Assembly: GCA_963678485.1 (NCBI GenBank)
Contig: OY782882.1
Coordinates: 372,001 to 436,000, forward strand
Direction of reading: 5' to 3'
Origin: CALGYY01 sp963678485
GTDB lineage: Bacteria > Bacteroidota > Bacteroidia > Bacteroidales > CAIWKO01
Length of the DNA stretch: 64,000 nt
Part shown: positions 54,436 to 63,242 of the stretch, in pieces
How the letters are laid out: each line of letters begins with the position of its first letter
Numbering within the stretch: the stretch's first letter is position 1
The notes under the pieces: model-generated
Told to the model about the DNA's origin: nothing
The model's database searches: none
Seen by the model: only the letters and a program-made list of their open reading frames with translations
Program-made: the position numbers and the translations under genes

Positions 54436-56202
54436 CTATTGAGTTGCTCTCACCATCCATTCGGCGAGGTCGAGGACTTCGACGCTTGATGATTTAGCAA
54501 ATGTCTTTTTGCATAAGGGACATGCAGTAATCAATGCGTCTGGCGCAGGTTTCAGTAAGGTGTTGAGTGCATCGTTGGTAATCTTTTCCCGGGTGTCGTA
54601 ATTCAATTGGAAATTACCCAATGCGCCACCACAGCACACACTGTATTTTTCAGAAAATTCGGGTTCGGTCAGTGTTGCCGTTTTGCTCAGTAGCTCGCGA
54701 GGAGGCTCGTAAACATGCGATCCGCGGCCTAAGTCGCAGGGATCATGATACACCAAGGTACGATCTGAATGTTCCGGTTTTAATTTTCCTTCAGCCACCA
54801 GGCGATTCAGGTATTGCGTATGATGTAACACTTCCATGGTTAGTGGATAATCTTCGTTGAACACCTTATAGCAAATTGGACAAGAAGTAACAAGAATTTT
54901 AGCGCCAGTATTTGAAAAAATATCAGCGTTCTTTTTTACCAGTTGTTTTGCTGATTCAACCTCTCCAGCAAGCATTAGCGGGCGACCACAACAGATGCTG
55001 CCGTCTTCGTCAATAAATTTAAACTTAACACCAGCCTGAGTGAGCAGTGTCGTCATTGAACGTTTTATCGATGGCGTGAGATGAGTCATACAACCCGCGA
55101 AATACAAGACTTCTACAGAGGCCTCACGTTTTACATTCACATATTCAAAGTTTCTGACACCATCATCCATAAAAGCAAGACGCTGGGTAAGCCGGACGTT
55201 TTCAGTATGTATACCGACCGGACAATATTGCTGACAACGGCCGCACATCAGGCAATTCATAACAACATTCTCACGAATTTTTTTATGCCTGATATTGCCC
55301 ATCAAATATAATGGTTGAATATCGTGTATTCCGGCAGCGCTGCTGATTTGGCACTTATCGATACAGACGCCACAGCGTGGACAGCTATTAACTTCAACTT
55401 CGGTAAAGCTATCGTAATGCTTCGAAGGTTGCAGACCAAACTTGCGGAACATAATCAACAATATTTCTGTTGGAATGTGCATATAACGTGAGAAAGGCAC
55501 CGAGATAAAAAATGTTCCGAGTGCGATTGAATAGGCCCACCATGAGGGAAGCATCAATTGCTGTAATGGAAGAAAACTGGCAAAAAACTCACCTAAGGGA
55601 CCGGTCATAAAACTACCGTTATGAGTAAGTCCGGAGGTGAAGCTTTCAGCAAGCAGACGTAGAGGGAATATCAGCCAAAGTGAAGTAAGAGCGATACGGT
55701 CGAATGGGCGCTGTTTGGTGGTCTTTTTCATACCAAAGATGCGCGAACGGAAGCGCTTGATAATAGCCAGAACAAAGCCGGTGAGCACGTACAGCAGCAA
55801 AAGATCCATCACAAAACTAAAGACCTCAGCGTATTTCCATGCTAATGGTTGTTGTTGAAAAAATTTGAAGAATATGGGATAATACGGGGGATTCATTGTT
55901 GGCCCGCTAAGTAAACGGGTTTCGAAATTACCCATAACAATAAGCATGAACCATCCAAAGGCGAAGCTCATGTGCATATATCCCAGTATGCGGTTAACGC
56001 GATACATCTTTCGATGCACAAGGCTTTCCATAAGCATTTCCCACATAGCAGTGAAGAGCTTATAACTAAAAAAGCCCTTAAAGAATTTCTTCATGTCTTT
56101 TTTAGGAAGCTTAAAAATCCAAATTCCAAAACGAACCAGCGCATATAAAATGAGAAAAGCCAGACCAATGGAAAACGGTAAAACAAAATGATCGTAAAAC
56201 AT
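54436..56202 (-). CDS. membrane-bound heterodisulfide-reductase-like Fe-S protein (HdrDE/QmoC-like)
   Basis: A 588-aa protein. The N-terminal 260 residues hold about six transmembrane helices of the NarI/HdrE cytochrome-b-like type (His-rich helices GYMHMSFAFGWFM and LTHNGSFM). Two 4Fe-4S motifs follow, CPRCGVCIDKCQ and CLMCGRCQQYCPVG (about 277-330). Two CCG domains come last (YFAGCMTHL ... SICCGRP ... TSCPICY; YHDPCDLGRG ... SVCCGGALGN ... TACPLCKK). It probably moves electrons between the quinone pool and the soluble Hdr subunits. It is the last gene of the operon. Confidence 0.9.
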   Translation of the reverse strand: MFYDHFVLPFSIGLAFLILYALVRFGIWIFKLPKKDMKKFFKGFFSYKLFTAMWEMLMESLVHRKMYRVNRILGYMHMSFAFGWFMLIVMGNFETRLLSGPTMNPPYYPIFFKFFQQQPLAWKYAEVFSFVMDLLLLYVLTGFVLAIIKRFRSRIFGMKKTTKQRPFDRIALTSLWLIFPLRLLAESFTSGLTHNGSFMTGPLGEFFASFLPLQQLMLPSWWAYSIALGTFFISVPFSRYMHIPTEILLIMFRKFGLQPSKHYDSFTEVEVNSCPRCGVCIDKCQISSAAGIHDIQPLYLMGNIRHKKIRENVVMNCLMCGRCQQYCPVGIHTENVRLTQRLAFMDDGVRNFEYVNVKREASVEVLYFAGCMTHLTPSIKRSMTTLLTQAGVKFKFIDEDGSICCGRPLMLAGEVESAKQLVKKNADIFSNTGAKILVTSCPICYKVFNEDYPLTMEVLHHTQYLNRLVAEGKLKPEHSDRTLVYHDPCDLGRGSHVYEPPRELLSKTATLTEPEFSEKYSVCCGGALGNFQLNYDTREKITNDALNTLLKPAPDALITACPLCKKTFAKSSSVEVLDLAEWMVRATQ

Positions 56203-56214
56203 TTTCTTTCCTCC

Positions 56215-56577
56215 TTATTTTGTTGATCCCGTTATTGATTTAGCAGCCTGAATTTCGTGAAGACCTTTGCGAATGGCAAGGATGAGATTACGGTTACTCA
56301 CACCGCGCGGACAAGCCAATTGACATTTTCCGCAAAGCATACATTTCTCGATATCTTCAGCAAGTCCGTCCAATTCGCCTCTTTTCACTGCGGTGATCAT
56401 TCGTCTCAAACTATAATCGGTAAATTGATTGGCAGTGCAGGTAGCACTACAGGTTCCGCAAGCAATGCAAATACGAAATGTTGGCTCCAAAGCAATAACC
56501 CGTTTGGTAAGGGTTTTATCGTTTGCGTCAAAATCAATCTGACGGTCCTTTTGCAATTTAAATCCAAAATCCGGCAT
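56215..56577 (-). CDS. HdrC-like 4Fe-4S dicluster protein (second copy)
   Basis: A 120-aa protein with two cluster motifs, CIACGTCSATC-x(n) and CMLCGKCQLACPRG, and the helical spacer typical of HdrC (YSLRRMITAVKRGELDGL). It relays electrons between HdrA- and HdrB/D-type subunits. It lies 12 bp before the membrane subunit and 8 bp after the HdrA-like gene. Confidence 0.9.
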   Translation of the reverse strand: MPDFGFKLQKDRQIDFDANDKTLTKRVIALEPTFRICIACGTCSATCTANQFTDYSLRRMITAVKRGELDGLAEDIEKCMLCGKCQLACPRGVSNRNLILAIRKGLHEIQAAKSITGSTK

Positions 56578-56585
56578 ACGTACAA

Positions 56586-57641
56586 TTATTTTTCGTTTTC
56601 AATAGTCCTGTGCGATATCTCACGGTTCTCAAGATAACAAGCGATAGTGGTTGCTGCAGCCCGTGCATCGGTAACAGTGTTGGTGATGGTCTTTGGAGCA
56701 GTACAGGCTCCAGCAAAGAACACACCTGGAACATTAGAAACATTGGTGAGCGTATGCTGGTCACCGGTCTTAAAGAATCTATTTACACCGAATTCCAAAC
56801 CCAGCATATTACCAATGGCTTTTGTTCCAGCACTAGGAATAAAGCCAACCATCAGCACCAGTAAATCAACACTCATTTTGAGCGGACGAGCAGAGAGGGT
56901 ATCTTCAGCTTTGAGCAGTATGGTTCCATCCTGATTTTCGCAGGCTTCTGATAAACGACCGCGAATAAAGTTGATCCCATACTTCTCTTGTGCCTGTTTG
57001 TACAAGGCTTCGAAGTGCATGCCGTACATACGTAAATCCATGTAAAAACAGAAGACTTCGGTATCAGGTTGCTTTTCTTTGAGCTCAATGGCTTGTTTGA
57101 CGGCGGTTACGCAACACACTTTGGAGCAATATACATTGCCAACTTTTTCGTCGCGTGAACCAACACAATGAATAAATCCAATGCGTTTAGGTTCCATGCC
57201 CTGTGCGGTGAGTATGGGTTTGCCCAAGGAGAACATGGTTTCCAGTTCGGCAGAAGTTATCACATTATCATAAATTCCATAGCCATATTCTTCTTTTTTT
57301 CTGGCGTCGAAAATTTCATAGCCGGTAGTAACAAGTAGAGCGTCGGAATCCAGTTTACGTCCATCTTTCAGATGAGTTGTAAAACCGGGTTTATGCTGAT
57401 CTATGGAAACGATTTCGGCTTTACATTCAACATTAACATGACCTTCCACTCCTTGTTTGAGGAAAGCAAGCACTTCAGAGCCCAGACGCATGGTAGGAAA
57501 CAGGCGCTCCCAATTGAGGAGATGTCCACCCAGTTTATCTTCTTTTTCGAGCAGGGTAACATCATAACCCATAGCAGCGAGGTGAGCGGAGGATTCCATT
57601 CCGGCAATACCACCACCAATTACAACGACTTTCTTTTTCAT
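56586..57641 (-). CDS. HdrA/QmoA-like FAD-dependent oxidoreductase (short form)
   Basis: A 351-aa protein starting at the ATG at 57641, directly before the FAD-binding VVVIGGGIAGMESSAHLAAMGYDVTLLEK; the frame is open 51 codons upstream into the previous gene. The HdrA signature HCVGSRDEKVGNVYCSKVCC (about 175-195) and MDLRMYGMHFE are present. It lacks the C-terminal ferredoxin domains of methanogen HdrA (about 650 aa), resembling QmoA-type or truncated HdrA. It provides the flavin centre of the complex. Confidence 0.9.
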   Translation of the reverse strand: MKKKVVVIGGGIAGMESSAHLAAMGYDVTLLEKEDKLGGHLLNWERLFPTMRLGSEVLAFLKQGVEGHVNVECKAEIVSIDQHKPGFTTHLKDGRKLDSDALLVTTGYEIFDARKKEEYGYGIYDNVITSAELETMFSLGKPILTAQGMEPKRIGFIHCVGSRDEKVGNVYCSKVCCVTAVKQAIELKEKQPDTEVFCFYMDLRMYGMHFEALYKQAQEKYGINFIRGRLSEACENQDGTILLKAEDTLSARPLKMSVDLLVLMVGFIPSAGTKAIGNMLGLEFGVNRFFKTGDQHTLTNVSNVPGVFFAGACTAPKTITNTVTDARAAATTIACYLENREISHRTIENEK

Positions 57642-57651
57642 GCAGAAACCA

Positions 57652-58722
57652 TTAATATACTTTAATATTCCCCGGTTGTACAGGCGCACCCAGGTCTTTT
57701 CCATTTTTATCGCAATATTTTTTTGAGGCATCGTAAGGAATACCAATTTTATCGAGCAAAGGCTCGCATGGCACCTGATGCATCTGCAGGCCAAGATCCC
57801 AGGGGTTGTAACCCAGTACTAATCCTGCTAATTCTTCGTAAGTAAACACAGGAATTCCTTTACCATCCTTACCGTATGTTTTGCCTTCCATTTCGCCAAT
57901 AGCGTATTGCCAGCGGTCGAGAAACATGGGACAGCCCGGACAATTGGTAAGAATCATATCCGGCTCGTAAGGCTCCATGGATTCGAATTTTTTATTGGAG
58001 CACGACATTGAATAGCCACGATTTGCCTGCACCAGATATTGGCGAAAGCCAAAACCGCAGCAGTGGCGGCGTTCGGGATAATCTACGACTTCCCCACCCC
58101 ATTCTTCGATCATACCAATCAACACATAAGGATATTCTGCACCACCAACACCTTTACTTGGGAACATTTTGGAATAGTGACAACCAATGTGTTCTACAAC
58201 TTTTAAGGGTTTTCCTGTTTCCTTGTTGACCAAACGAAACTTCCCTTTTGCTGCAATTTCTTTACGGAATTTAAAGATTACATCGCTGGCATGCGCAAGG
58301 TTTTCAGGAATCTTGAATTCGCGTTTCGTTGCCTTGTAGAGATATTCGCGCACCCTTGCTTCGATTTCCGGGAAATGATGCCATGTATCAAGAATCTCAG
58401 TATACAAACCGAAAGAGGTGATGCATGAGGGAACCAGATTGGTGTACCCGGATTCAGTCATGATGGCGAATTGACGAGCCACCACGGTCATGGTTGTATC
58501 TACGGGTATAATATCAGCATGGTAACCTATTCCAGTGCATGTAGTGTGACAGGGGTTTTCGTGAACATCTTTTCCCAATTCCTCACGCATGATACGCAAG
58601 AAGGTGGTTTCCGAACCCGGGAAAAAATTCTGTCGCACACAGCTACGAACGTAAAAGTATTTATCGTCTGCGATCTCTTTTTGATAGTCGTTCCAGAGTA
58701 ACTGTTTTCCTTCGTATTTCAT
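57652..58722 (-). CDS. HdrB-like CCG-domain protein
   Basis: A 356-aa protein with the CCG signature: N-terminal part SCVRQNF ... NPCHTTCTGIGYHAD ... PSCITSFG, C-terminal part HIGCHYSKMFPSKG ... HCCGFGF ... NCPGCPMFLD. HdrB carries the noncubane 4Fe-4S clusters that reduce disulfides in methanogens; the substrate in this bacterium is unknown. Its start overlaps the upstream HdrC gene stop by 4 bp. Confidence 0.9.
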   Translation of the reverse strand: MKYEGKQLLWNDYQKEIADDKYFYVRSCVRQNFFPGSETTFLRIMREELGKDVHENPCHTTCTGIGYHADIIPVDTTMTVVARQFAIMTESGYTNLVPSCITSFGLYTEILDTWHHFPEIEARVREYLYKATKREFKIPENLAHASDVIFKFRKEIAAKGKFRLVNKETGKPLKVVEHIGCHYSKMFPSKGVGGAEYPYVLIGMIEEWGGEVVDYPERRHCCGFGFRQYLVQANRGYSMSCSNKKFESMEPYEPDMILTNCPGCPMFLDRWQYAIGEMEGKTYGKDGKGIPVFTYEELAGLVLGYNPWDLGLQMHQVPCEPLLDKIGIPYDASKKYCDKNGKDLGAPVQPGNIKVY

Positions 58723-59429
58723 TTACACTGATGCTTTTCGTTATTATACTTATATATATTTGTAAAATATTCACATTGAATGGAATCGTCGAACTGCAAC
58801 CCCATTTCAGCGGCTTTGGTTTTTGAAAAGGCTTCAATTTTCTCGAAGCGTGCTGTACCACCAGTGATTTTGAATATTTCCCGAATCTCATCCATCGCTT
58901 CTTCCGGGATTTTCCTAAGGATTCCGGGACCATCGCCCTGATAATTGGCACCTAAACGCTCGAAGAGAGGTTTCCAGTTTGTTTGTATCCAATCCCAAAC
59001 AGTGCCCTGCTCTGGGTGCAAGTCGGTGCCAACACCCTCAAGATAAAGGCAATATCCATGATCGAGGATCCATTGACCCACCGTCCGTTTGAGCGCCAAT
59101 TGCTGGCGACCCTTTTCTGATTCAACAAAGAATCCGAGTTCCTGAGATAATGCTCGCAAGGCGCAAATAATGAGTCCGGGAGTATTGCCTCTAGGGCATC
59201 TGGTTTTGCATGACATGCATTCACCACAATACCATATTTGCTCACCCTTTAGCAGAGCTTCGATTTGATCATCATCACGACTTTGAACCGTATCGGTTAT
59301 AGATCGTGGATCGTAATTGTAAAAAGATGCAGCTGCGCAGATAGCTGTGCAGGTTCCGCAATTGATGCATGCTTTCATGCCCTCCACGAAACGCACATCT
59401 TTCATCAGCATCTCATAATATTTTCCCAT
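58719..59429 (-). CDS. HdrC-like protein (first copy)
   Basis: A 236-aa protein with 4Fe-4S motifs CINCGTCTAICAA (about residues 20-32) and CGECMSCKTRCPRG (about 68-81), as in HdrC, plus a C-terminal extension of about 120 residues. It is the first gene of the order C-B-A-C-(DE). The 4-bp overlap with HdrB and the 11-bp gap between HdrB and HdrA indicate one polycistronic mRNA. Confidence 0.9.
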   Translation of the reverse strand: MGKYYEMLMKDVRFVEGMKACINCGTCTAICAAASFYNYDPRSITDTVQSRDDDQIEALLKGEQIWYCGECMSCKTRCPRGNTPGLIICALRALSQELGFFVESEKGRQQLALKRTVGQWILDHGYCLYLEGVGTDLHPEQGTVWDWIQTNWKPLFERLGANYQGDGPGILRKIPEEAMDEIREIFKITGGTARFEKIEAFSKTKAAEMGLQFDDSIQCEYFTNIYKYNNEKHQCK

Positions 59430-60039
59430 GCATTTAATTATTTATGATTAAGCTTAAAGTATGGAATTATTTTCTTTATTCGCTGTAAGGTCACAATCGT
59501 CATCACAACTCCACATCCTTTTGCATTGATCCGAAATCTACAGCAGTAACAGTTTATAAATTTATCGATTCTTTATATTACTCTACTAATTCTATATAGA
59601 ATGTAGGTTGGGTTGACAAAAATACAATATTATTAGAGATTTATCATGATTATCAATTTTTTGATTCGGCATTTTTTATAAAAAATGTTAATTTAAGGCT
59701 CTTTAGTACGAAATATTTATAGCAATGGGCAACGTTGAGAGAACACCGGTTGAATGCCCGGATGTTGCTTATATTGAGAATCAGCAGGATGATTAAGCCC
59801 AAGGGTTAAAGACATAATTAAAAAAACGATTTCTCAGCCTTCGCAAACTCATGTTTTTTAATTGATTTGAATGTGTAACTTTCTATAAACTAATAACATT
59901 TCAACTACTTACGCGAATAACAATAAGAGCAATATCACGTTAACAAAAATTTATTATTTAGAATTTGTCTAAATTAATTATTTATTTATTATCTTTGCAA
60001 TGAATTAGTAATATTTAACAACCTACATTAAACACAGAT
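59430..60039. other. divergent intergenic region with promoters of Hdr operon and TonB receptor
   Basis: This 610-bp AT-rich spacer. A -7 box TATCTTTG lies at 59990-59997, with TTTG 22 bp upstream (59964), and points to the TonB-receptor gene. Leftward promoters for the Hdr operon are not obvious. A 23-codon frame at 59725-59796 is too short to support. Confidence 0.5.
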
Positions 60040-62424
60040 ATGAAATTCATATATATTTTCCTAAGCTCATTTTTTCTGACGCTACAAGCCTTTGCACAGA
60101 CAGGCAGCATAGAAGGCAAGGTAGTGAATGGAAAAAACAACGAGCCGCTGCCTTTTGTTAATCTGATTATCGAAGGCACTAATATCGGCAGTACTTCTGA
60201 TCTGGATGGACGATTCCTTTTTAAGGGACTGAATCCGGGATACTATAAACTGGTAGCATCCTCGGTAGGTTTCGAAAAGGTGACTACTTCGGAATTTCTC
60301 GTATCCAATAACAAATCGGCTTATGTAGAAATTCCAATGACTGAAACAGTGATTAATATTTCCGGTGTTGAAGTCACAACAAAAGCGTTTGAGAAGAAAG
60401 AAGAGAGTCCGCTTTCCATGCGTACCTTGGGAATTCAGGATATTGAAAAAAACCCAGGAGGTAATCGTGACATCAGCAAAGTAATACAATCCTTGCCCGG
60501 TGTGGCCTCTACCCCATCCTTTCGCAACGATGTGATTGTGCGTGGAGGTGGAGCAGGTGAAAATAAATTTTTTCTTGATGATGTCGAGATCCCGAATCTG
60601 AACCACTTTGCAACGCAGGGTTCCTCGGGAGGACCGGTAGGCATGATTAACACCGACTTCCTTAGAGAAGTGGATTTCTACTCTGGATCATTCCCTGCTA
60701 ATCGCGGTAATGCGCTGAGTTCAATTGTTGACATGAAATTAATTGACGGCAACAAAGACAAATTAAATTTCAAGCTAACGCTGGGTGCATCTGATTACGG
60801 CCTCACCATGGATGGTCCCATGGGGAAAAAGGCAACATTTCTGGTTTCTGCCCGCAGGTCGTATCTGCAATTATTGTTCAGTGCGCTGCAACTGCCGTTC
60901 CTTCCGACTTACAACGATTTTCAAGTGAAGACGCGCATCAACCTCAGCAAAAAAGATCAACTTACTATTATCGGGTTGGGTGCCATTGATCAATTCAAAC
61001 TGAATCTAAAAGCCAACAAAACTGAGGAGCAACGCTATTTATTGAGTTATCTTCCTGTGAATGAACAATGGAATTATGCATTGGGTGTGGTTTACAAACA
61101 CTTTCGTGAAAACTCCTACGATACCTGGGTATTAAGCCGCAATATGCTAAACAACAAATCGTACAAATACAAGAATAACGATAACAGTTCCGAGTCAAAT
61201 CTACTGCAGAACTACATCAGTCAGGAAATTGAAAACAAACTTCGTTACGAAAACACCATACGAAAAAATGGATTCAAACTCACGTATGGTGCCGGTTTTG
61301 AATATGCACGATATCTAAATAAGACTTATCAAAAAATATTCTTCAACTCAACAGCCATTGAATTAGATTATCATTCTGCGCTCGATCTTTACAAATGGAA
61401 TGTTTTTGTACAGGCCAGCAGAGGATTCATTGGTGACCGTTTATCACTCACAATAGGCGCTCGAGCCGATGCCAACAGTTATAACAAAAAGATGTCGAGT
61501 CTGCTCAATCAGTTAAGTCCACGCTTTGCCATTAGTTGGGCCTTTACCGATCGCTGGTCACTGAACATCAATGCGGGTCGATACACCCAGCAGCCGCCCT
61601 ACACAACGCTCGGATACCGTGATTCCAATGGTGACCTTATCAATAAATTAAATGATATCCGCTACATCACAGCCGACCATGCAGTACTAGGCTTTTCTTA
61701 TACCGATAACAAGCACATACAACTTACAGTAGAAGGTTTTTACAAATCCTATCGTCACTACCCTTTCTCTGTTAAAGACAGCATTTCGCTTGCCAGCAAG
61801 GGCGCAGATTTCTCAGTTTTCGGAGATGAGGAGGTAGTTTCTTCATCGCGTGGACATGCGTACGGAGGTGAGTTATTGTTCCGTATCAAGATGCTGAAAG
61901 GATTTAATGTGATTACCTCGTACACGTATGTGCGCAGCATGTTCACGGGAAAAGACAACACTTACATTGCTTCAGCGTGGGACAACCGACATTTGCTGAA
62001 CATCACCGTTTCCAAGAATTTTAAGCATAATTGGTATGTTGGAATGAAATGGAAATTTGTAGGTGGTGCACCTTACACACCATACGACCTTGACAAATCC
62101 TCACTGATTGCAGCCTGGGATGTAAGAGGTCAGGCATATTTGAATTATGCACTCTTTAATACCAAGCGATTGACGCCTTACCATCAGCTCGATATCAGAG
62201 CCGACAAGGAATTCTATTTCAAAAAATGGTCGCTGAATTTATATGTCGACATACAGAATATTTATAACTCGAAAGCCGTAGGTCCCGACAATTACATTGT
62301 CCAGACTGATGCTTCGGGAGCGCCCATGATTGATCCCGCAGATCCTACCCGATACTTACTTAAGCCCATCCCTAATGAGACGGGCACTGTACTACCCACA
62401 CTAGGAATTATCATACAACTTTAA
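60040..62424 (+). CDS. TonB-dependent outer-membrane receptor
   Basis: A 794-aa protein: signal peptide (LQAFAQ, residue 20), CarboxypepD_reg-like domain (about 21-105, GKVVNGKNNEPLPFVNLII), plug domain (about 115-230, QSLPGVASTPSFRNDVIVRGGGAGENKFFLDDVEI) and a C-terminal 22-strand barrel. No TonB box can be defined with confidence. It lacks the SusC-type length (about 1000 aa), and no SusD gene follows, so uptake of metals, cofactors or small ligands is more likely than glycans. It is followed after 10 bp by a DUF2271-like gene. Confidence 0.92.
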   Translation: MKFIYIFLSSFFLTLQAFAQTGSIEGKVVNGKNNEPLPFVNLIIEGTNIGSTSDLDGRFLFKGLNPGYYKLVASSVGFEKVTTSEFLVSNNKSAYVEIPMTETVINISGVEVTTKAFEKKEESPLSMRTLGIQDIEKNPGGNRDISKVIQSLPGVASTPSFRNDVIVRGGGAGENKFFLDDVEIPNLNHFATQGSSGGPVGMINTDFLREVDFYSGSFPANRGNALSSIVDMKLIDGNKDKLNFKLTLGASDYGLTMDGPMGKKATFLVSARRSYLQLLFSALQLPFLPTYNDFQVKTRINLSKKDQLTIIGLGAIDQFKLNLKANKTEEQRYLLSYLPVNEQWNYALGVVYKHFRENSYDTWVLSRNMLNNKSYKYKNNDNSSESNLLQNYISQEIENKLRYENTIRKNGFKLTYGAGFEYARYLNKTYQKIFFNSTAIELDYHSALDLYKWNVFVQASRGFIGDRLSLTIGARADANSYNKKMSSLLNQLSPRFAISWAFTDRWSLNINAGRYTQQPPYTTLGYRDSNGDLINKLNDIRYITADHAVLGFSYTDNKHIQLTVEGFYKSYRHYPFSVKDSISLASKGADFSVFGDEEVVSSSRGHAYGGELLFRIKMLKGFNVITSYTYVRSMFTGKDNTYIASAWDNRHLLNITVSKNFKHNWYVGMKWKFVGGAPYTPYDLDKSSLIAAWDVRGQAYLNYALFNTKRLTPYHQLDIRADKEFYFKKWSLNLYVDIQNIYNSKAVGPDNYIVQTDASGAPMIDPADPTRYLLKPIPNETGTVLPTLGIIIQL

Positions 62425-62434
62425 ATCTGCAGCC

Positions 62435-63187
62435 ATGAAACGCACAATAACCATCACAACTATTGTCGCAGTGTTCATGCTAATTGTTTCAGCATGTCAT
62501 ACGACAACCCCGGTGCACAAGGAGGTTACTGCACCGGAACTCATACGCACTAATCTCAATGGTGACGGCCCAATGATTGAGATTCAGTTTTTCCGTGGCG
62601 AGGAGCACAACCATCCGCTTATTGCGGCATGGGTGGAAGACACAAACAGGAAATACATACAAACATTATTTATTTCTGAATCCATTGCTACCAGCATTTT
62701 TGATCACAGTAAAAACCCGGCAGGTAAATGGGAGCCGGGAGAAGTGCGGCGACCTGCTGCATTGCCCGTTTGGTCGCATGCCTATGGTTATGTGAGCAGC
62801 GATGGATATTACCTGCCCGATCCTCAGCATAAGGCGCCGGATGCAGTTACTGGACCAACGCCTTCTGCTGATTTTAAACTTGAAGCCCTTACCAATAAGC
62901 CACTCCCATCTGTTATCGATGTTTATCTTGAATTGAATCAATCCTGGGACTGGAATCACTATTGGAATAATCATGCATTCCCCGGTGACAAGGCCTATGA
63001 GAGTTCTGCGCAGCCATCACTGATATACAGGGCACGGATAGAATTGAATAAAATACCCGTTTCCATGGAGATGCAAATTGTGGGTCACGGTGATTTTTCA
63101 GGGCGGGATGGCTTGATTTATAAGGAAACTGAAACCATGACTACAGCATTGGAAATTGCAAAAAAAATTCTGGTGCAAATAAAATAA
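62435..63187 (+). CDS. DUF2271-like lipoprotein
   Basis: A 250-aa protein with signal peptide and lipobox VSAC (Cys21). The segments HPLIAAWVEDTNRKYIQTLFI and DAVTGPTPSADFKLEALT match the DUF2271 pattern (AxWVEDxxGxxVxTL; DAVTGATPxPG). In other bacteria DUF2271 genes lie with PepSY and TonB receptor genes of iron uptake, and the 10-bp spacing to the receptor implies co-expression. Probable periplasmic partner of the receptor. Confidence 0.75.
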   Translation: MKRTITITTIVAVFMLIVSACHTTTPVHKEVTAPELIRTNLNGDGPMIEIQFFRGEEHNHPLIAAWVEDTNRKYIQTLFISESIATSIFDHSKNPAGKWEPGEVRRPAALPVWSHAYGYVSSDGYYLPDPQHKAPDAVTGPTPSADFKLEALTNKPLPSVIDVYLELNQSWDWNHYWNNHAFPGDKAYESSAQPSLIYRARIELNKIPVSMEMQIVGHGDFSGRDGLIYKETETMTTALEIAKKILVQIK

Positions 63188-63242
63188 TCATGAAAAAACT
63201 TGATGGTGCAGGTTGAAAGTTAGTAATATTGTACTCTTAATT

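Noticed and set aside
57642..57794. 51-residue N-terminal extension of the HdrA-like protein
   Set aside because: It overlaps the end of the HdrB-like gene, and the FAD-binding fold starts at the internal Met.
59725..59796. 23-codon plus-strand frame starting MGNVERTPVE
   Set aside because: Too short, no signal peptide, no overlap with other genes and no supporting promoter.
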